A DNA stretch of 64,000 nucleotides from Marihabitans asiaticum (GCF_007828725.1 NZ_VIUW01000005.1:161426-225425), one strand, 5' to 3'; positions 48,664 through 59,621 are shown, counted from the stretch's first letter. Made by a program: numbers and translations. The notes: generated by a model from the sequence alone, not told the origin.

Positions 48664-49452
48664 TTGACCAGGATCGACCGCCGCCACCCCGCCGCGCTGG
48701 CGCTGCTCCTCATGCTCGGCTTGATCCTCGCCGGCACGGTCTTCGCCGCTGTCGCGCCGAAGACCGCTGAGGCCAGCGCGCCGGCGCAGTCCGCTGACGT
48801 CGTCGAGGAGGGCCGTGAGCTCTTCGTCGCCAACTGCGCCACCTGCCACGGCGAGAACGGCCTCGGCATCAAGGACGTCGGGCCGAGCCTCGCGGGGGTC
48901 GGCGCGGCATCGGTCGACTTCCAGATGGAGACCGGGCGGATGCCGATGGCCAAGCCCGGCGTCCAGGCGCCGCGGGTCGAGGACGTGAAGTTCTCCGACG
49001 AGCAGATCTCGGCCATCGCCGCCTACGTCGCCTCCCTCGGCGCGGGCCCGGCGATCCCTGACGAGGAGTACACCGACGGCTCGAAGGGGGACGCCGGCAA
49101 GGGTGGTGAGATCTTCCGGGTCAACTGCGCCATGTGCCACAACTCCGCCGGCGCCGGCGGTGCCCTGACCCGCGGCAAGTACGCGCCGGAGGTGACCGGT
49201 GTCGAGGGCAAGCACATCTACGAGGCAATGCTCACCGGCCCGCAGTCGATGCCCGTCTTCAACGACCAGAACCTCACCCCGGAGGACAAGCGGGACGTCA
49301 TCGCCTACATCGAGCAGCAGCAGGAGGCCGGCAACCCCGGCGGCAACCCGCTGGGCTCGCTCGGACCGGTCCCCGAGGGGCTCTTCGCCTGGACCATCGG
49401 TATCGGCCTGCTCATCACGGCGGCCGTCTGGCTCGGGAAGAAGTCCGCCTGA
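48664..49452 (+). CDS. qcrC: Diheme cytochrome c subunit of the bc1 complex
   Basis: A 262-aa membrane-anchored c-type cytochrome. N-terminal helix (about 9-28), heme 1 site NCATCHG (about 57-63), heme 2 site NCAMCHN (about 155), axial Met candidates in GRMPMAKPG and GPQSMPVF, and a C-terminal anchor WTIGIGLLITAAVWLG. Two hemes replace a soluble cytochrome c, the mark of the actinobacterial supercomplex. TTG 48664 is taken as start because AAGGA (48653-48657) is six bases away; ATG 48628, nine bases after ctaE, would add 12 residues and is the alternative. Confidence 0.93.
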   Translation: MTRIDRRHPAALALLLMLGLILAGTVFAAVAPKTAEASAPAQSADVVEEGRELFVANCATCHGENGLGIKDVGPSLAGVGAASVDFQMETGRMPMAKPGVQAPRVEDVKFSDEQISAIAAYVASLGAGPAIPDEEYTDGSKGDAGKGGEIFRVNCAMCHNSAGAGGALTRGKYAPEVTGVEGKHIYEAMLTGPQSMPVFNDQNLTPEDKRDVIAYIEQQQEAGNPGGNPLGSLGPVPEGLFAWTIGIGLLITAAVWLGKKSA

Positions 49453-49492
49453 TGCTGCCCGCCGCCACGAAGACGCAGAAGGATCACGTGCG

Positions 49493-50611
49493 ATGAACGA
49501 CCACACTCCCCAGGGCGAGCACGACAGCACCCCGGTGCCGCTGAACCAGGGCCATGTGCAGGGCACCGGCGGCATCCCGGAGCGCTTCGAGAACCCCGGC
49601 CTGCCGCCGCACGTCCACCGGGCATCCGACACCGACGAGCAGGCGGCCAAGCGGGCCGAGCGGACCATCGCCGGACTCTTCGGCCTCTCGATGCTCGGGA
49701 CCGTCCTCTTCCTCGTCGCCTACTTCATGGTCGACGTCGACGAGATGACCTTCGTCCCCGGCATCGGCGACATGAGCCTGTCCAACCTCCTCCTCGGCCT
49801 GGGCCTGGCCCTGGCCCTGCTCGGCATCGGCCTCGGCGCGGTTCAGTGGGCCAAGACGCTCATGCCGGACGAAGAGGTCGTCGAGATGCGTCACCCGATG
49901 CGCTCCTCCGACGAGGCCCGCGAGGGGTTCGTCCAGACGATCCTCGATGGGGGCGAGAGCTCGCAGCTCACCCGGCGCCCGCTGATCAAGGCCACCCTTG
50001 GTGGTGCGCTCGGGCTCTTCTCCCTCCCGCTGCTCGTTCAGCTCGCGGGCAGCCTCGGACCGCTGCCGCGCAACGACCTGTCGGTGACGTTCTGGAACGG
50101 CGAGAAGGGCGAGGACGGCACCTGGACCGCGATGCAGCGCCGGCTGCACCTCGACCCGGAGGACCGGCCGATCAAGGCCAGCGACGTCACCATCGGGTCC
50201 GTCTTCCACGTCCTCCCCGAGGGGCTCCAGAGCGAGCTGCACGGGGCGGAGAAGCTCAACGAGATCACCAAGGCGTCCGTGCTCGTCATGCGCCTGAACC
50301 CCGACGAATTCCAGGACACCCCTCAGGGCCGCAAGGCCCGAGACTGGGGCTACCAGGGGATCGTCGCCTACTCCAAGGTCTGCACCCACGTCGGCTGCCC
50401 CGTCGGCCTGTACGAGCAGACCACACACCACCTGCTGTGCCCCTGCCACCAGTCCACCTTCGACGTGACCAACGACTGCGAGGTCATCTTCGGCCCGGCG
50501 GGGCGTCCCCTGCCGCAGCTGAAGATCGGCGTCGACGCGCAGGGATACCTCATCGCCGAGCAGTCCTTCCAGGAACCGGTCGGCCCGAGCTTCTGGGAGC
50601 GTGAGTCCTGA
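49493..50611 (+). CDS. qcrA: Rieske iron-sulfur subunit of the bc1 complex
   Basis: A 372-aa Rieske protein with three N-terminal membrane helices (about 60-80, 95-115, 165-185), the actinobacterial form, and a C-terminal Rieske fold with cluster motifs CTHVGCPVGLY (about 297-307) and CPCHQSTFD (about 316-324). It passes electrons from menaquinol to QcrC. ATG 49493 has AGAAGGA upstream. The stop overlaps the qcrB ATG by one base. Confidence 0.95.
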   Translation: MNDHTPQGEHDSTPVPLNQGHVQGTGGIPERFENPGLPPHVHRASDTDEQAAKRAERTIAGLFGLSMLGTVLFLVAYFMVDVDEMTFVPGIGDMSLSNLLLGLGLALALLGIGLGAVQWAKTLMPDEEVVEMRHPMRSSDEAREGFVQTILDGGESSQLTRRPLIKATLGGALGLFSLPLLVQLAGSLGPLPRNDLSVTFWNGEKGEDGTWTAMQRRLHLDPEDRPIKASDVTIGSVFHVLPEGLQSELHGAEKLNEITKASVLVMRLNPDEFQDTPQGRKARDWGYQGIVAYSKVCTHVGCPVGLYEQTTHHLLCPCHQSTFDVTNDCEVIFGPAGRPLPQLKIGVDAQGYLIAEQSFQEPVGPSFWERES

Positions 50612-52359
50612 TGAGCACCACCGCCCGCCCCGCGGACGCCCTCCGCGCAGACGACACCACCCGCCGCGAGCCCGCCTCCCCCGGCCTGAAGAAGGTCGGA
50701 GGGGTCGCCGGTTGGATCGACGACCGCACCGGCGCCGCCAAGGGCGTCGGCTACCTCATGAAGAAGGTCTTCCCCGACCACTGGTCCTTCATGCTCGGCG
50801 AGATCGCGATGTACTCGATGATCGTCTGCATGCTCACCGGGGTCTTCCTCACCCTGTGGTTCGACCCCACCCAGGGAGAGGTCGTCTACGAGGGCTCCTA
50901 CGTCCCGCTCCAGGGCGTCGAGATGTCCCGGGCCTATGCCTCCACCCTGGACATCTCCTTCGACGTCAAGGGCGGCCTGCTGATCCGCCAGATCCACCAC
51001 TGGTCGGCGCTGCTCTTCATCGTGGCCCTTTCGGTGCACATGCTCCGCGTGTTCTTCACCGGCGCCTTCCGCAAGCCGCGCGAGATCAACTGGGTCATCG
51101 GCTGCCTCCTGTCGATGCTCGCCCTCATCGAGGGCTTCGCCGGTTACTCCCTCCCCGACGACCTGCTCTCCGGCACCGGGCTGCGCGCGGCCCAGGGCTT
51201 CATGCTCAGCGCACCAGTCATCGGCAGCTACCTCAGCTACGCGCTGTTCGGCGGCGGCTTCCCGGGCGAGGACATCATCCCCCGCCTGTACTCCCTGCAC
51301 ATCCTCCTGCTACCCGGCATCCTCATCGCGCTGTTCACCGCACACATCGTGCTGGTCGCGGTCCAGAAACACACCCAGTACCCCGGGCCCGGACGCACCA
51401 ACGACAACGTCGTGGGCTTCCCGGTCATGCCGGTCTACGCCGCGAAGGCGGGCGGGTTCTTCTTCATCGTCTTCGGTGGCATCGCCCTGATCTCCTCGCT
51501 CGTCCAGATCAACGCGGTGTGGGTGCACGGCCCGTACATGCCGAACGCCACCACGGCCGGGGCGCAGCCGGACTGGTACATGCTCTTCCCCGACGGCGCG
51601 CTCCGTCTGCTGCCCGGCTGGCTCGAGCACACGACGTTCGGCTTCACCTGGGCGTGGCCGGTGATCATCGGCTCGCTGCTCGTCATCCCGCTCTTCTACG
51701 CCGGCATGATCGCCTACCCGTTCATCGAGGCCTGGGTCACCGGCGACCAGCGTGAGCATCACCTGCTCGACCGCCCGCGCAACCGTCCGGTCCGCACCGG
51801 CCTCGGTGTCGCCGCCTTCACCCTGTGGGCCGTCCTGACGTTCGCCTCGAGCAACGACATCATGGCGATCAAGTTCGACCTGTCGATCAACGACATCACC
51901 AACGCGCTGCGGGTCCTGACCTTCGTCGGTCCGCTCATCGCCTTCTGGGCGACCCGGCGGATCTGCCTCTCGCTCCAGCGGCACGACCGCGAGACGGTGC
52001 TGCACGGCCGTGAGAGCGGGATGATCGTGCGGGGTCCTGACGGCGACTTCCACGAGGTGCACGAGCCGCTCGACCCGTACGAGCGCTGGACCCTCGTGCA
52101 GCACGAGGCCCACGAGCCGCTGCAGCTCGAGGCCGACGAGGTCGACGAGAACGGCGTGGCCCGCAAGGGCGGTGCGAAGCGCAAGCTGCGCGCCCGGCTC
52201 TCGGAGTTCTACTACGGCGGCGCCGTGCACCCGGTCACCCCGGCCGAGCTCGAGGCGGCCCACCACGATGGCCACGAGCACGAGGCGATCGAGAGCGCCA
52301 ACCGCGCCGACGAGTCCGAGGTCGACCCGGTCCGGTCCGTCGGGGCGGAGCGGCACTGA
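50611..52359 (+). CDS. qcrB: Cytochrome b subunit of the bc1 complex
   Basis: A 582-aa cytochrome b with about eight or nine helices. Heme-ligand pairs lie in IRQIHHWSALLFIVALSVHM (about 127-146) and LYSLHILLLPGILIALFTAH (about 229-248). The Qo-site sequence is AQPDWYM (about 310-316, equivalent of PEWY). The C-terminal 140 residues form a charged, cytoplasmic extension typical of actinobacteria. This subunit is the target of telacebec-class inhibitors in mycobacteria. A strong terminator follows. Confidence 0.96.
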   Translation: MSTTARPADALRADDTTRREPASPGLKKVGGVAGWIDDRTGAAKGVGYLMKKVFPDHWSFMLGEIAMYSMIVCMLTGVFLTLWFDPTQGEVVYEGSYVPLQGVEMSRAYASTLDISFDVKGGLLIRQIHHWSALLFIVALSVHMLRVFFTGAFRKPREINWVIGCLLSMLALIEGFAGYSLPDDLLSGTGLRAAQGFMLSAPVIGSYLSYALFGGGFPGEDIIPRLYSLHILLLPGILIALFTAHIVLVAVQKHTQYPGPGRTNDNVVGFPVMPVYAAKAGGFFFIVFGGIALISSLVQINAVWVHGPYMPNATTAGAQPDWYMLFPDGALRLLPGWLEHTTFGFTWAWPVIIGSLLVIPLFYAGMIAYPFIEAWVTGDQREHHLLDRPRNRPVRTGLGVAAFTLWAVLTFASSNDIMAIKFDLSINDITNALRVLTFVGPLIAFWATRRICLSLQRHDRETVLHGRESGMIVRGPDGDFHEVHEPLDPYERWTLVQHEAHEPLQLEADEVDENGVARKGGAKRKLRARLSEFYYGGAVHPVTPAELEAAHHDGHEHEAIESANRADESEVDPVRSVGAERH

Positions 52360-52383
52360 TCAGCCGCTCCCCCGCCTACGCGT

Positions 52384-52415
52384 ACGGGCCCCGGAGGAGA
52401 TCCTCCGGGGCCCGT
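52384..52415 (+). terminator. Terminator hairpin after qcrB
   Basis: A perfect 15-bp stem: ACGGGCCCCGGAGGA (52384-52398), two-base centre, TCCTCCGGGGCCCGT (52401-52415). There is no U-tract, as is common in high-GC actinobacteria. It begins 24 bp after the qcrB stop and closes the operon. Confidence 0.85.
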
Positions 52416-52447
52416 CCCGTTGACTCGCGAAGGGAGGGACTCGCGCC

Positions 52448-53679
52448 ATGAACACGGCCCCCGCCCCAGCCGCCCGCTCCACGGGCGAGGACAAGGCGCC
52501 CTTCCGGCTGGTCGTCATCCTCGCCGTCCTCGGGATGTTCGGGCCCTTCTCCATCGACACGGCCTTCCCCGCCTTCGCACGCATGGGCGAAGACCTCTCC
52601 TCCAGCCCTGCCGCGATGCAGCAGGTGGTCTCGGTCTACATGCTCGCCTTCGCCTCGATGAGCCTCTTCCACGGCCCGCTCTCCGACGCGCTCGGACGCA
52701 AGCCGGTGATGATCGCCGGCAGTCTCGGCTACGTCCTTGCCTCGGCGGTCTGCGCCCTGGCACCGACCCTCCCTCTGGTCCTGACCGGACGGGCCCTGCA
52801 GGGATTCACCGCCGGCGCCGCGACGATCGTTTCCCGGGCCGTGGTCCGCGACCTCTACGACGGTCCGGCCGCTCAGCGACTCATGAGCGCGATCGCGATG
52901 GTCTTCGCCATCGGTCCGGGGGTGGCGCCGGTCTTCGGCGGCTGGCTGCTGCTCACGGGCACCTGGCGGAGCATCTTCTGGGCGCTGAGCATCTACGGCC
53001 TCGTCGTGGCGGTCTCGTCGCGCTCGCCCTTCCGGAGTCCCTCCCACAGCATGAGCGTCGTCCGTTCCGACCCGGACCCCTCGTCAGCGACGTCATGACC
53101 ATCCTGCGTGACCCGGCGTTCCTCCGGGTGAGCGCGGCGTCGGCGTTCTCGTTCGGCGCGTTGTTCTTGTGGATCAGCTCGACCCCGATCCTTCTCCCCC
53201 GGCTCGGCCTGGGAGAGCAGGACTTCGGGCTGCTCTTCGTCCCGATGGTCGCGGCGATGGCGACCGGCTCCTTCCTCGCCAACCGGCTGGCGATGAGCAC
53301 GACGATCGCCCGCCGGGTCGGCATCGGCCAGGCTGTGGCCCTCGCCGCTCTGGTCGTCGGTCTCGCGCTCGTCCTGGTCCCGGCGACGAGCGGGGAGCTG
53401 CCCTGGTTCGTCATCGCCCCGGTGGGCCTGGGCTTCGGCACGGGGCTGTACTTCCCGCTCTACCAGCTGGCGATGATCGACCTCTTCCCTGGGTCCCGGG
53501 GCGCGGCGGCGAGCGGCGGGACCTTCCTGACCCTGCTGGCGAACTCGGCCGTCGCGGGCGGGCTGGCCTCGCTCGTTGGAGAGTCGCTCATCACGATCTC
53601 GGTGACCACGCTGGTCATGCTGGTGCTCGGCATCGCATGCTGGCGGTGGCACGTGCACACGGACGGGAGCCCCGGATGA
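52448..53679 (+). pseudogene. Bcr/CflA-type MFS drug transporter, frameshifted
   Basis: The first part (52448 to about 53013) encodes a normal MFS N-terminus with 12-helix-type pattern, including the loop GPLSDALGRKPVMIAG (about 75-90). The second half reads on in the frame one base earlier (LVALALPESLPQ ... GIACWRWHVHTDG) from about 53014 to 53679. The join needs one extra base near 53013: AV then LVALALPES is seamless if one base is restored. So this is a single-base deletion in the genome or a read error. As given, the product stops at 53098 (216 residues). The stop of the second part overlaps the metallopeptidase ATG. Confidence 0.8.
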
Positions 53680-54059
53680 TCGACGTCGACGACGAGACCT
53701 TCGCCGCCGCCGTGACCGACGGCATCGCGACCGTCCCCGACGAGCTCATGAAGATGGCCGACAACGTCGCGATCTTCGTCGAGGACGAGCCCGGCCCGGA
53801 CCACGCGGACCCGGCGCTGACCGACGAGGAGAACGCCGGCCTGCTGGGCATGTATCTCGGGACCCCGCTCACCGAGCGCGACACCTGGTGGTCGGCCGGC
53901 TCGCTGCCCGATCAGATCGTCCTCTTCCGCGGCCCCCTGACCCGGATGTGCGACAGCCTCGACCAGCTTCGCGACGAGGTGGCGGTGACGATCGTCCACG
54001 AGCTCGCCCACCACTTCGGGATCGAGGAGGAGCGGCTGCACGCCCTCGGCTGGGGATGA
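53676..54059 (+). CDS. Small zinc metallopeptidase-like protein (PF06262 type)
   Basis: A 127-aa minimal gluzincin. The zinc site is VHELAHHFGIEEERLHALGW (HExxHHxG, about 107-126). N-terminus MIDVDDETFAAAVTDGI. No signal peptide, so cytoplasmic. Proteolysis has not been shown for most of the family, as far as I know. ATG 53676 overlaps the MFS stop by four bases, so loss of the MFS reading frame may lower its translation. Confidence 0.87.
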   Translation: MIDVDDETFAAAVTDGIATVPDELMKMADNVAIFVEDEPGPDHADPALTDEENAGLLGMYLGTPLTERDTWWSAGSLPDQIVLFRGPLTRMCDSLDQLRDEVAVTIVHELAHHFGIEEERLHALGWG

Positions 54060-54145
54060 AGCGACCGGCTGCCGCTGGCAGCCTGCCGCCCGAGAACCTC
54101 ACAGCGGACGCGGGCCCGCGCCGTGCCGGGCGCCGTGGCTCGCCA

Positions 54146-54191
54146 CGCCGAGACTCAGCGGCGTGTGCTCGGCTCTCGCCGAGACTCAGCG
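54146..54191. repeat. 15-bp direct repeat at the ctaF 3' end
   Basis: CGCCGAGACTCAGCG occurs at 54146-54160 and 54177-54191, 31 bp apart; each is followed by a GTGCTCG within a few bases. The second copy contains the ctaF stop region. It lies in the spacer between convergent metallopeptidase and ctaF. Confidence 0.75.
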
Positions 54192-54587
54192 AGCGTGCTC
54201 GCCGTGGAAGGACTCGTACACCCAGCCGACGACCGCGAAGACTCCGAACAGGGCACCGAAGGCGATGATCCACCAGGCGACGGCGGTCCCGAGGAAGATC
54301 AGGGCCGACGCGATACCGAGCCACAGCGGCCACCACGAGTACGGGGTGAAGGCCCCGTAGTACCCGGCCTGCTGCTCGATCTCGCCGTCGAGGTCGTCCT
54401 CCGGGCGCAGCGGCAGCTTGCGGGCCACCATCCAGAGGTAGAACCCGATCATCGCTCCCAGGCCCGCACAGAGGATGAGCGCAATGACGCCGACCCACTC
54501 GGTCCAGTCGGTGACGACGCCGTAGATGACCCCGACGACGAGGAAGAACCCGGCGATGATGTTGAACATCTGAATCTCAGGCTTCAT
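54186..54587 (-). CDS. ctaF: Cytochrome c oxidase subunit 4 (CtaF)
   Basis: A 133-aa actinobacterial subunit with four hydrophobic helices (two before and two after residues 58-80) and the acidic loop RPEDDLDGEIEQQAGYYGAF in the middle. Found only with actinobacterial aa3 oxidases. It starts 14 bp after the ctaD stop, last gene of the ctaC-ctaD-ctaF unit. Confidence 0.93.
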   Translation of the reverse strand: MKPEIQMFNIIAGFFLVVGVIYGVVTDWTEWVGVIALILCAGLGAMIGFYLWMVARKLPLRPEDDLDGEIEQQAGYYGAFTPYSWWPLWLGIASALIFLGTAVAWWIIAFGALFGVFAVVGWVYESFHGEHAR

Positions 54588-54601
54588 GTCCTGGCCTTCC
54601 C

Positions 54602-56352
<1,751 letters not shown>

Positions 56353-56353
<1 letters not shown>

Positions 56354-57246
56354 CACTGATCTCCTTCGGGAAGCAGGTCCTGGTCGCGAGGCACGATGTC
56401 CTCACGGTTGAGGTCGTTGGGCAGCAGGCCCGTCTGGCCACGGTCCTTGAGGTCCTGCATGTGGGCGTCGAACTCGGCCGGCGAGACGACCTTGACGTTG
56501 AAAAGCATCTGGCTGTGGTACGCGCCGCAGAGCTCGGCACACTTGCCCTGGTAGGTGCCCTCCTTGTTGGGGGTCACCTGGAGGCGGTTCACCACGCCGG
56601 GGACGAGGTCCATCTTCTCGAGGAAGGCGGGGACCCAGAACGAGTGGATGACGTCACGGGAGGTGAGGACGAACTCGACCCGCTCGCCGACCGGCAGGTA
56701 GAGGGTCGGCAACGTCTCCTCCGCTCCCTCTTCACCGGAGGCGAGCTCGGCCATCTGGCCGCTGTCGTGCACGTCGGCGTCGACGTAGTTGAAGTCCCAG
56801 GTCCACTGCTTGCCGACGACGTTGATCGTCGTGTCGGGCTCCTGGCTCACGTCGTGCAGCTTGCTCTGCGCGTCCTCGGTGAAGTAGAAGAGCGCGCCGA
56901 CCATGAGCATCGGGACGACGGTGTAGAGCACCTCGAGCGGCACGTTGTACTGCAGCTGGACGGGCAGGCTGCCGTCGTCGTCCTTGCGCCGGCGGTAGGC
57001 GACGATGCACCACAGGGTGAGGCCCCAGACGAGGACGCCGACCGCCATCGCCGCGATCCACGAGCCGATCCACAGGTTCTCGACGAGCGGAGCCTCCTCG
57101 GTGACCCCCTCGGGGAGGTAGCCGTTGGAGAACTTCGTGTCGATCCCGACGGCGCTGCACGCAGAGAGGGCGACCATGCTGATCGCCAGCCCGAGGACGC
57201 CGAGACGGCGTCGGGTCCGGCCGACGTGGCGGTCAGTACGAGGCAA
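56353..57246 (-). CDS. ctaC: Cytochrome c oxidase subunit II (lipoprotein)
   Basis: A 297-aa subunit II. Basic N-terminus, hydrophobic stretch and lipobox VALSAC (Cys about 30), two membrane helices (about 58-80 and 102-120), then the periplasmic-side cupredoxin with CuA ligands [12 protein letters not shown] (about 232-243). Start is TTG 57246 ([14 protein letters not shown]) since no ATG or GTG is available in frame upstream before non-coding sequence; AGGTGG lies about eight bases before. Heads the ctaC-ctaD-ctaF unit; electrons come from QcrC. Confidence 0.94.
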
Positions 57247-57302
57247 GGGACACCCACCTGGATCCGTTGAGACGTGTACGGGTCCCAAGGTACCCCAGCC
57301 GC

Positions 57303-58040
57303 TCACCTCCATGGTGGCTGGGTGGCCTGGTCGGCCACGGCGCGTCGCCAGTCCACCGGCGGGTCGTCGACCGCACCGGCGACAAGGCGGGAGTAGGTCG
57401 GCCGGCTCACCTCGGTCACCCCGAGAGAGGCCAGGTGCGCGGTCTGCCACTGGACGTCGATCACGGCGTTCGGGCGCGAAGGGGTGAGCACGAGCGCGTC
57501 GAGCGCGACGAGGGCGACCTTGGAGGCGTCCCGGGCCCGGTGGAACATCGACTCCCCGGCGAAGAGGGAGCCCACGGAGACGCCGTAGAGGCCGCCGACC
57601 AGCTCCCCTTCGCCCGGCTCCCCCGCCCACACCTCGACCGAGTGCGCCCAGCCCAGCCGGTGTAGCTCTGCGTAGGCCGCCGCGATCTCGCGGGTGATCC
57701 AGGACCCGGGACGGGCGGGGTCGGCACACCCGGCGACCACGGCGTCGAAGGCGCGGTCGACGCTCACCCGGTAGCGCCGCAGCGAGGTACGCAGCGAGCG
57801 CGAGACGTGCAGCCCTCCCGGCAGCAGGACGCCACGCGTGTCGGGGCGCCACCAGCCCAGGGGCGCGGTCCCCCCTTCGCCGATCCCCATGGGGAAGATG
57901 CCGCGGCGATAGGCCGCGACGAGGGTGGCCGGCGCGAGGTCCGCCCCGACCGCGACAAGGTCGTCGCCGGGCTGGTCGACCACCGAGTCCAGGTCGAACG
58001 CGGACGGCCCCGGGTCGATCGGGGGGTAGGGAGAAGGCAC
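57303..58040 (-). CDS. aat: Leucyl/phenylalanyl-tRNA-protein transferase
   Basis: A 245-aa Aat enzyme that adds Leu or Phe to N-terminal Arg/Lys of proteins, marking them for ClpAP/ClpS degradation (N-end rule). Seen: YRRGIFPMGIGEG (about 44-56), WWRPDTRGVL (about 63), GSWITREIAAAYAELHRLGW (about 111-130), SVEVW...LVGGLYGVSVGSLFAGESMF (about 133-166). GTG 58040 follows the adenosine-kinase-family gene by 12 bp, so they are likely one transcript. Confidence 0.93.
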   Translation of the reverse strand: MPSPYPPIDPGPSAFDLDSVVDQPGDDLVAVGADLAPATLVAAYRRGIFPMGIGEGGTAPLGWWRPDTRGVLLPGGLHVSRSLRTSLRRYRVSVDRAFDAVVAGCADPARPGSWITREIAAAYAELHRLGWAHSVEVWAGEPGEGELVGGLYGVSVGSLFAGESMFHRARDASKVALVALDALVLTPSRPNAVIDVQWQTAHLASLGVTEVSRPTYSRLVAGAVDDPPVDWRRAVADQATQPPWR

Positions 58041-58052
58041 CGAGTGCCCCGC

Positions 58053-59051
58053 TCAGGACGGGTCGTGGCCCTGGGGCAGCATCGCCGCCGCGACGAGATC
58101 GGCGCTCTCGTCGCCGTAGGCCTCGCGCAGCCGCTCGAGGAAGGCCGGGACGGTGACGTCGTACTCCTGCGTGCCGACGGTCTCGATGACGTAGGTCGCG
58201 AGCATCGAGCCGATCTCGGCGCACTGGCGCAGTGGCAGCTCGAGGGACAGGCCGGTGAGGAAGCCGGCGCGGAAGGCGTCACCCACGCCGGTCGGGTCGG
58301 CCTTGCGGACCTCGCCCGCGACGGGGACGTGGATCGGCTCCTCGATCCCCTCCCCGGTGATCCGGGCCCCGTCCTTGCCGAGCGTGGTCACCCGGTAGCG
58401 CACCTGCGCGTCGATCTCGGCCTGGCTCCAGCCGGTCTTCTGCTCGGTGAGCGAGGCCTCGTACTCGTTGGTGATGAGGTACTCCGCGCCGGTGATGAGG
58501 GTGCGGATGAAGGCTCCGTCGCTGAAGGCGAGCTGCTGGCTGGGGTCGGCGACGAAGGGGATGCCGCGCTCGCGGCACTCGTCGGTGTGGCGGCGCATCG
58601 CCTCGGGGTCGTCCGGGCCGACGAGGACGAGGTCCAGGCGGCCCACCCGAGCGGCGACCGGGGCGAGCTCGATCTCGCGGGCCTCGCTCATCGCGCCCGC
58701 GTAGAAGGTGGCGATCTGGGCCATGTCGTCGTCTGTGGTGCACACGAAGCGCGCGGTGTGCTGAGTCTGCGAGACGTGCACGGACTCGCAGTCCACCCCG
58801 TGCCGCTCGAGCCAGCTGCGGTAGGAGGCGAAGTCCTCCCCCACCGCCCCGAGCAGGACGGGCCGCTGCCCCAGCCGGGCCATCCCGAAGCAGATGTTGG
58901 CCGCAACCCCGCCGCGGCGGATCTCCAGCCGGTGCGCGAGGAAGGACAGCGAGATCTTGTCCAGCTGGTCGACGACCAGCGAGTCGCGGAAGCGGCCCGA
59001 GAAGGTCATGAGGTGGTCGGTGGCGATGGATCCGGCGATGGCGATGCGCAC
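58053..59051 (-). CDS. PfkB-family kinase, adenosine kinase-like
   Basis: A 332-aa ribokinase-fold kinase. N-terminal IAIAGSIATDHLMTFSG (about 3-19), RRGGVAANICFGMARLG (about 45-61), and the C-terminal signature RKADPTGVGDAFRAGFLTG (about 247-265) with the catalytic Asp. Position and start pattern match AdoK/CbhK (Rv2202c), which phosphorylates adenosine in mycobacteria. GTG 59051 has TAAGGT ending seven bases upstream. Substrate by homology only. Confidence 0.88.
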   Translation of the reverse strand: MRIAIAGSIATDHLMTFSGRFRDSLVVDQLDKISLSFLAHRLEIRRGGVAANICFGMARLGQRPVLLGAVGEDFASYRSWLERHGVDCESVHVSQTQHTARFVCTTDDDMAQIATFYAGAMSEAREIELAPVAARVGRLDLVLVGPDDPEAMRRHTDECRERGIPFVADPSQQLAFSDGAFIRTLITGAEYLITNEYEASLTEQKTGWSQAEIDAQVRYRVTTLGKDGARITGEGIEEPIHVPVAGEVRKADPTGVGDAFRAGFLTGLSLELPLRQCAEIGSMLATYVIETVGTQEYDVTVPAFLERLREAYGDESADLVAAAMLPQGHDPS

Positions 59052-59058
59052 GCCGCGA

Positions 59059-59064
59059 ACCTTA
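59059..59064 (-). promoter_or_regulatory. -10 TAAGGT of the PfkB-family gene (leaderless)
   Basis: TAAGGT on the minus strand ends 7 bases before GTG 59051. Confidence 0.5.
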
Positions 59065-59095
59065 TCCGGCCCGGTCGTCTATGGGCCGCAGACGG

Positions 59096-59135
59096 CGAAG
59101 GGGGTGTGCCGGGTCGTCCCGGCACACCCCCTTCG
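59096..59135 (-). terminator. Terminator hairpin after erpA
   Basis: A perfect 18-bp stem (59096-59113 with 59118-59135) around a TCGT loop, beginning 18 bp after the erpA stop. Each arm ends in the over-represented word CGAAGGGGG. It separates erpA from the next gene's promoter. Confidence 0.85.
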
Positions 59136-59153
59136 ACTGTCGTCGGCTTTACC

Positions 59154-59510
59154 TCAGCTGAAGCTGTCGCCGCAGGCGCAGGAGCTGCCCGCGTTGGGGT
59201 TGTCGATGGTGAAGCCCTGCTTCTCGATGGTGTCGGCGAAGTCGATCGTCGCGCCCTCGAGGTACGGGCCGCTCATCCGGTCGACGACGACCTCGACGCC
59301 GTTGAAGTCGCGCACGAGGTCACCGTCGAGGCTGCGCTCGTCGAAGTAGAGCTGGTAGATCAGCCCGGAGCAGCCACCGGGCTGCACGCCGACGCGCAGG
59401 CGCAGGTCGTCGCGGCCCTCCTGCTCGAGCAGCGACTTGACCTTGTCGGCGGCGACGTCGGTGAGGAGCACGCCGTGGGTCTGCTGGCCGGTCTCGTCCT
59501 GGACGGTCAT
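59154..59510 (-). CDS. erpA: HesB/IscA-type iron-sulfur insertion protein
   Basis: A 118-aa A-type carrier with the three cluster cysteines in PGGCSGLIY (about 47-55) and SSCACGDSF at the end (about 110-118). It delivers [Fe-S] clusters to client proteins; clients in this window could include aconitase, the Rieske protein and ferrochelatase. ATG 59510 has AGGAG about nine bases upstream, which decides the start. Matches Rv2204c in position. Confidence 0.93.
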   Translation of the reverse strand: MTVQDETGQQTHGVLLTDVAADKVKSLLEQEGRDDLRLRVGVQPGGCSGLIYQLYFDERSLDGDLVRDFNGVEVVVDRMSGPYLEGATIDFADTIEKQGFTIDNPNAGSSCACGDSFS

Positions 59511-59582
59511 GAGGATCTCCTGGGGTTCGCGGTGGTTCTGCGGGGGTAACGACGCGGGTGGGTCGTGTTGTTCCCACCCACC

Positions 59583-59604
59583 ACTGTAGGTGACGTCAGC
59601 TCGG
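59583..59604 (-). promoter_or_regulatory. Promoter of erpA
   Basis: On the minus strand TTGACC is followed after about 15 bases by TACAGT (59583-59588), a plausible sigma-70-type promoter giving a leader of about 65 bases with a Shine-Dalgarno. Confidence 0.4.
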
Positions 59605-59621
59605 GTCAACGCTGCGCCGGC

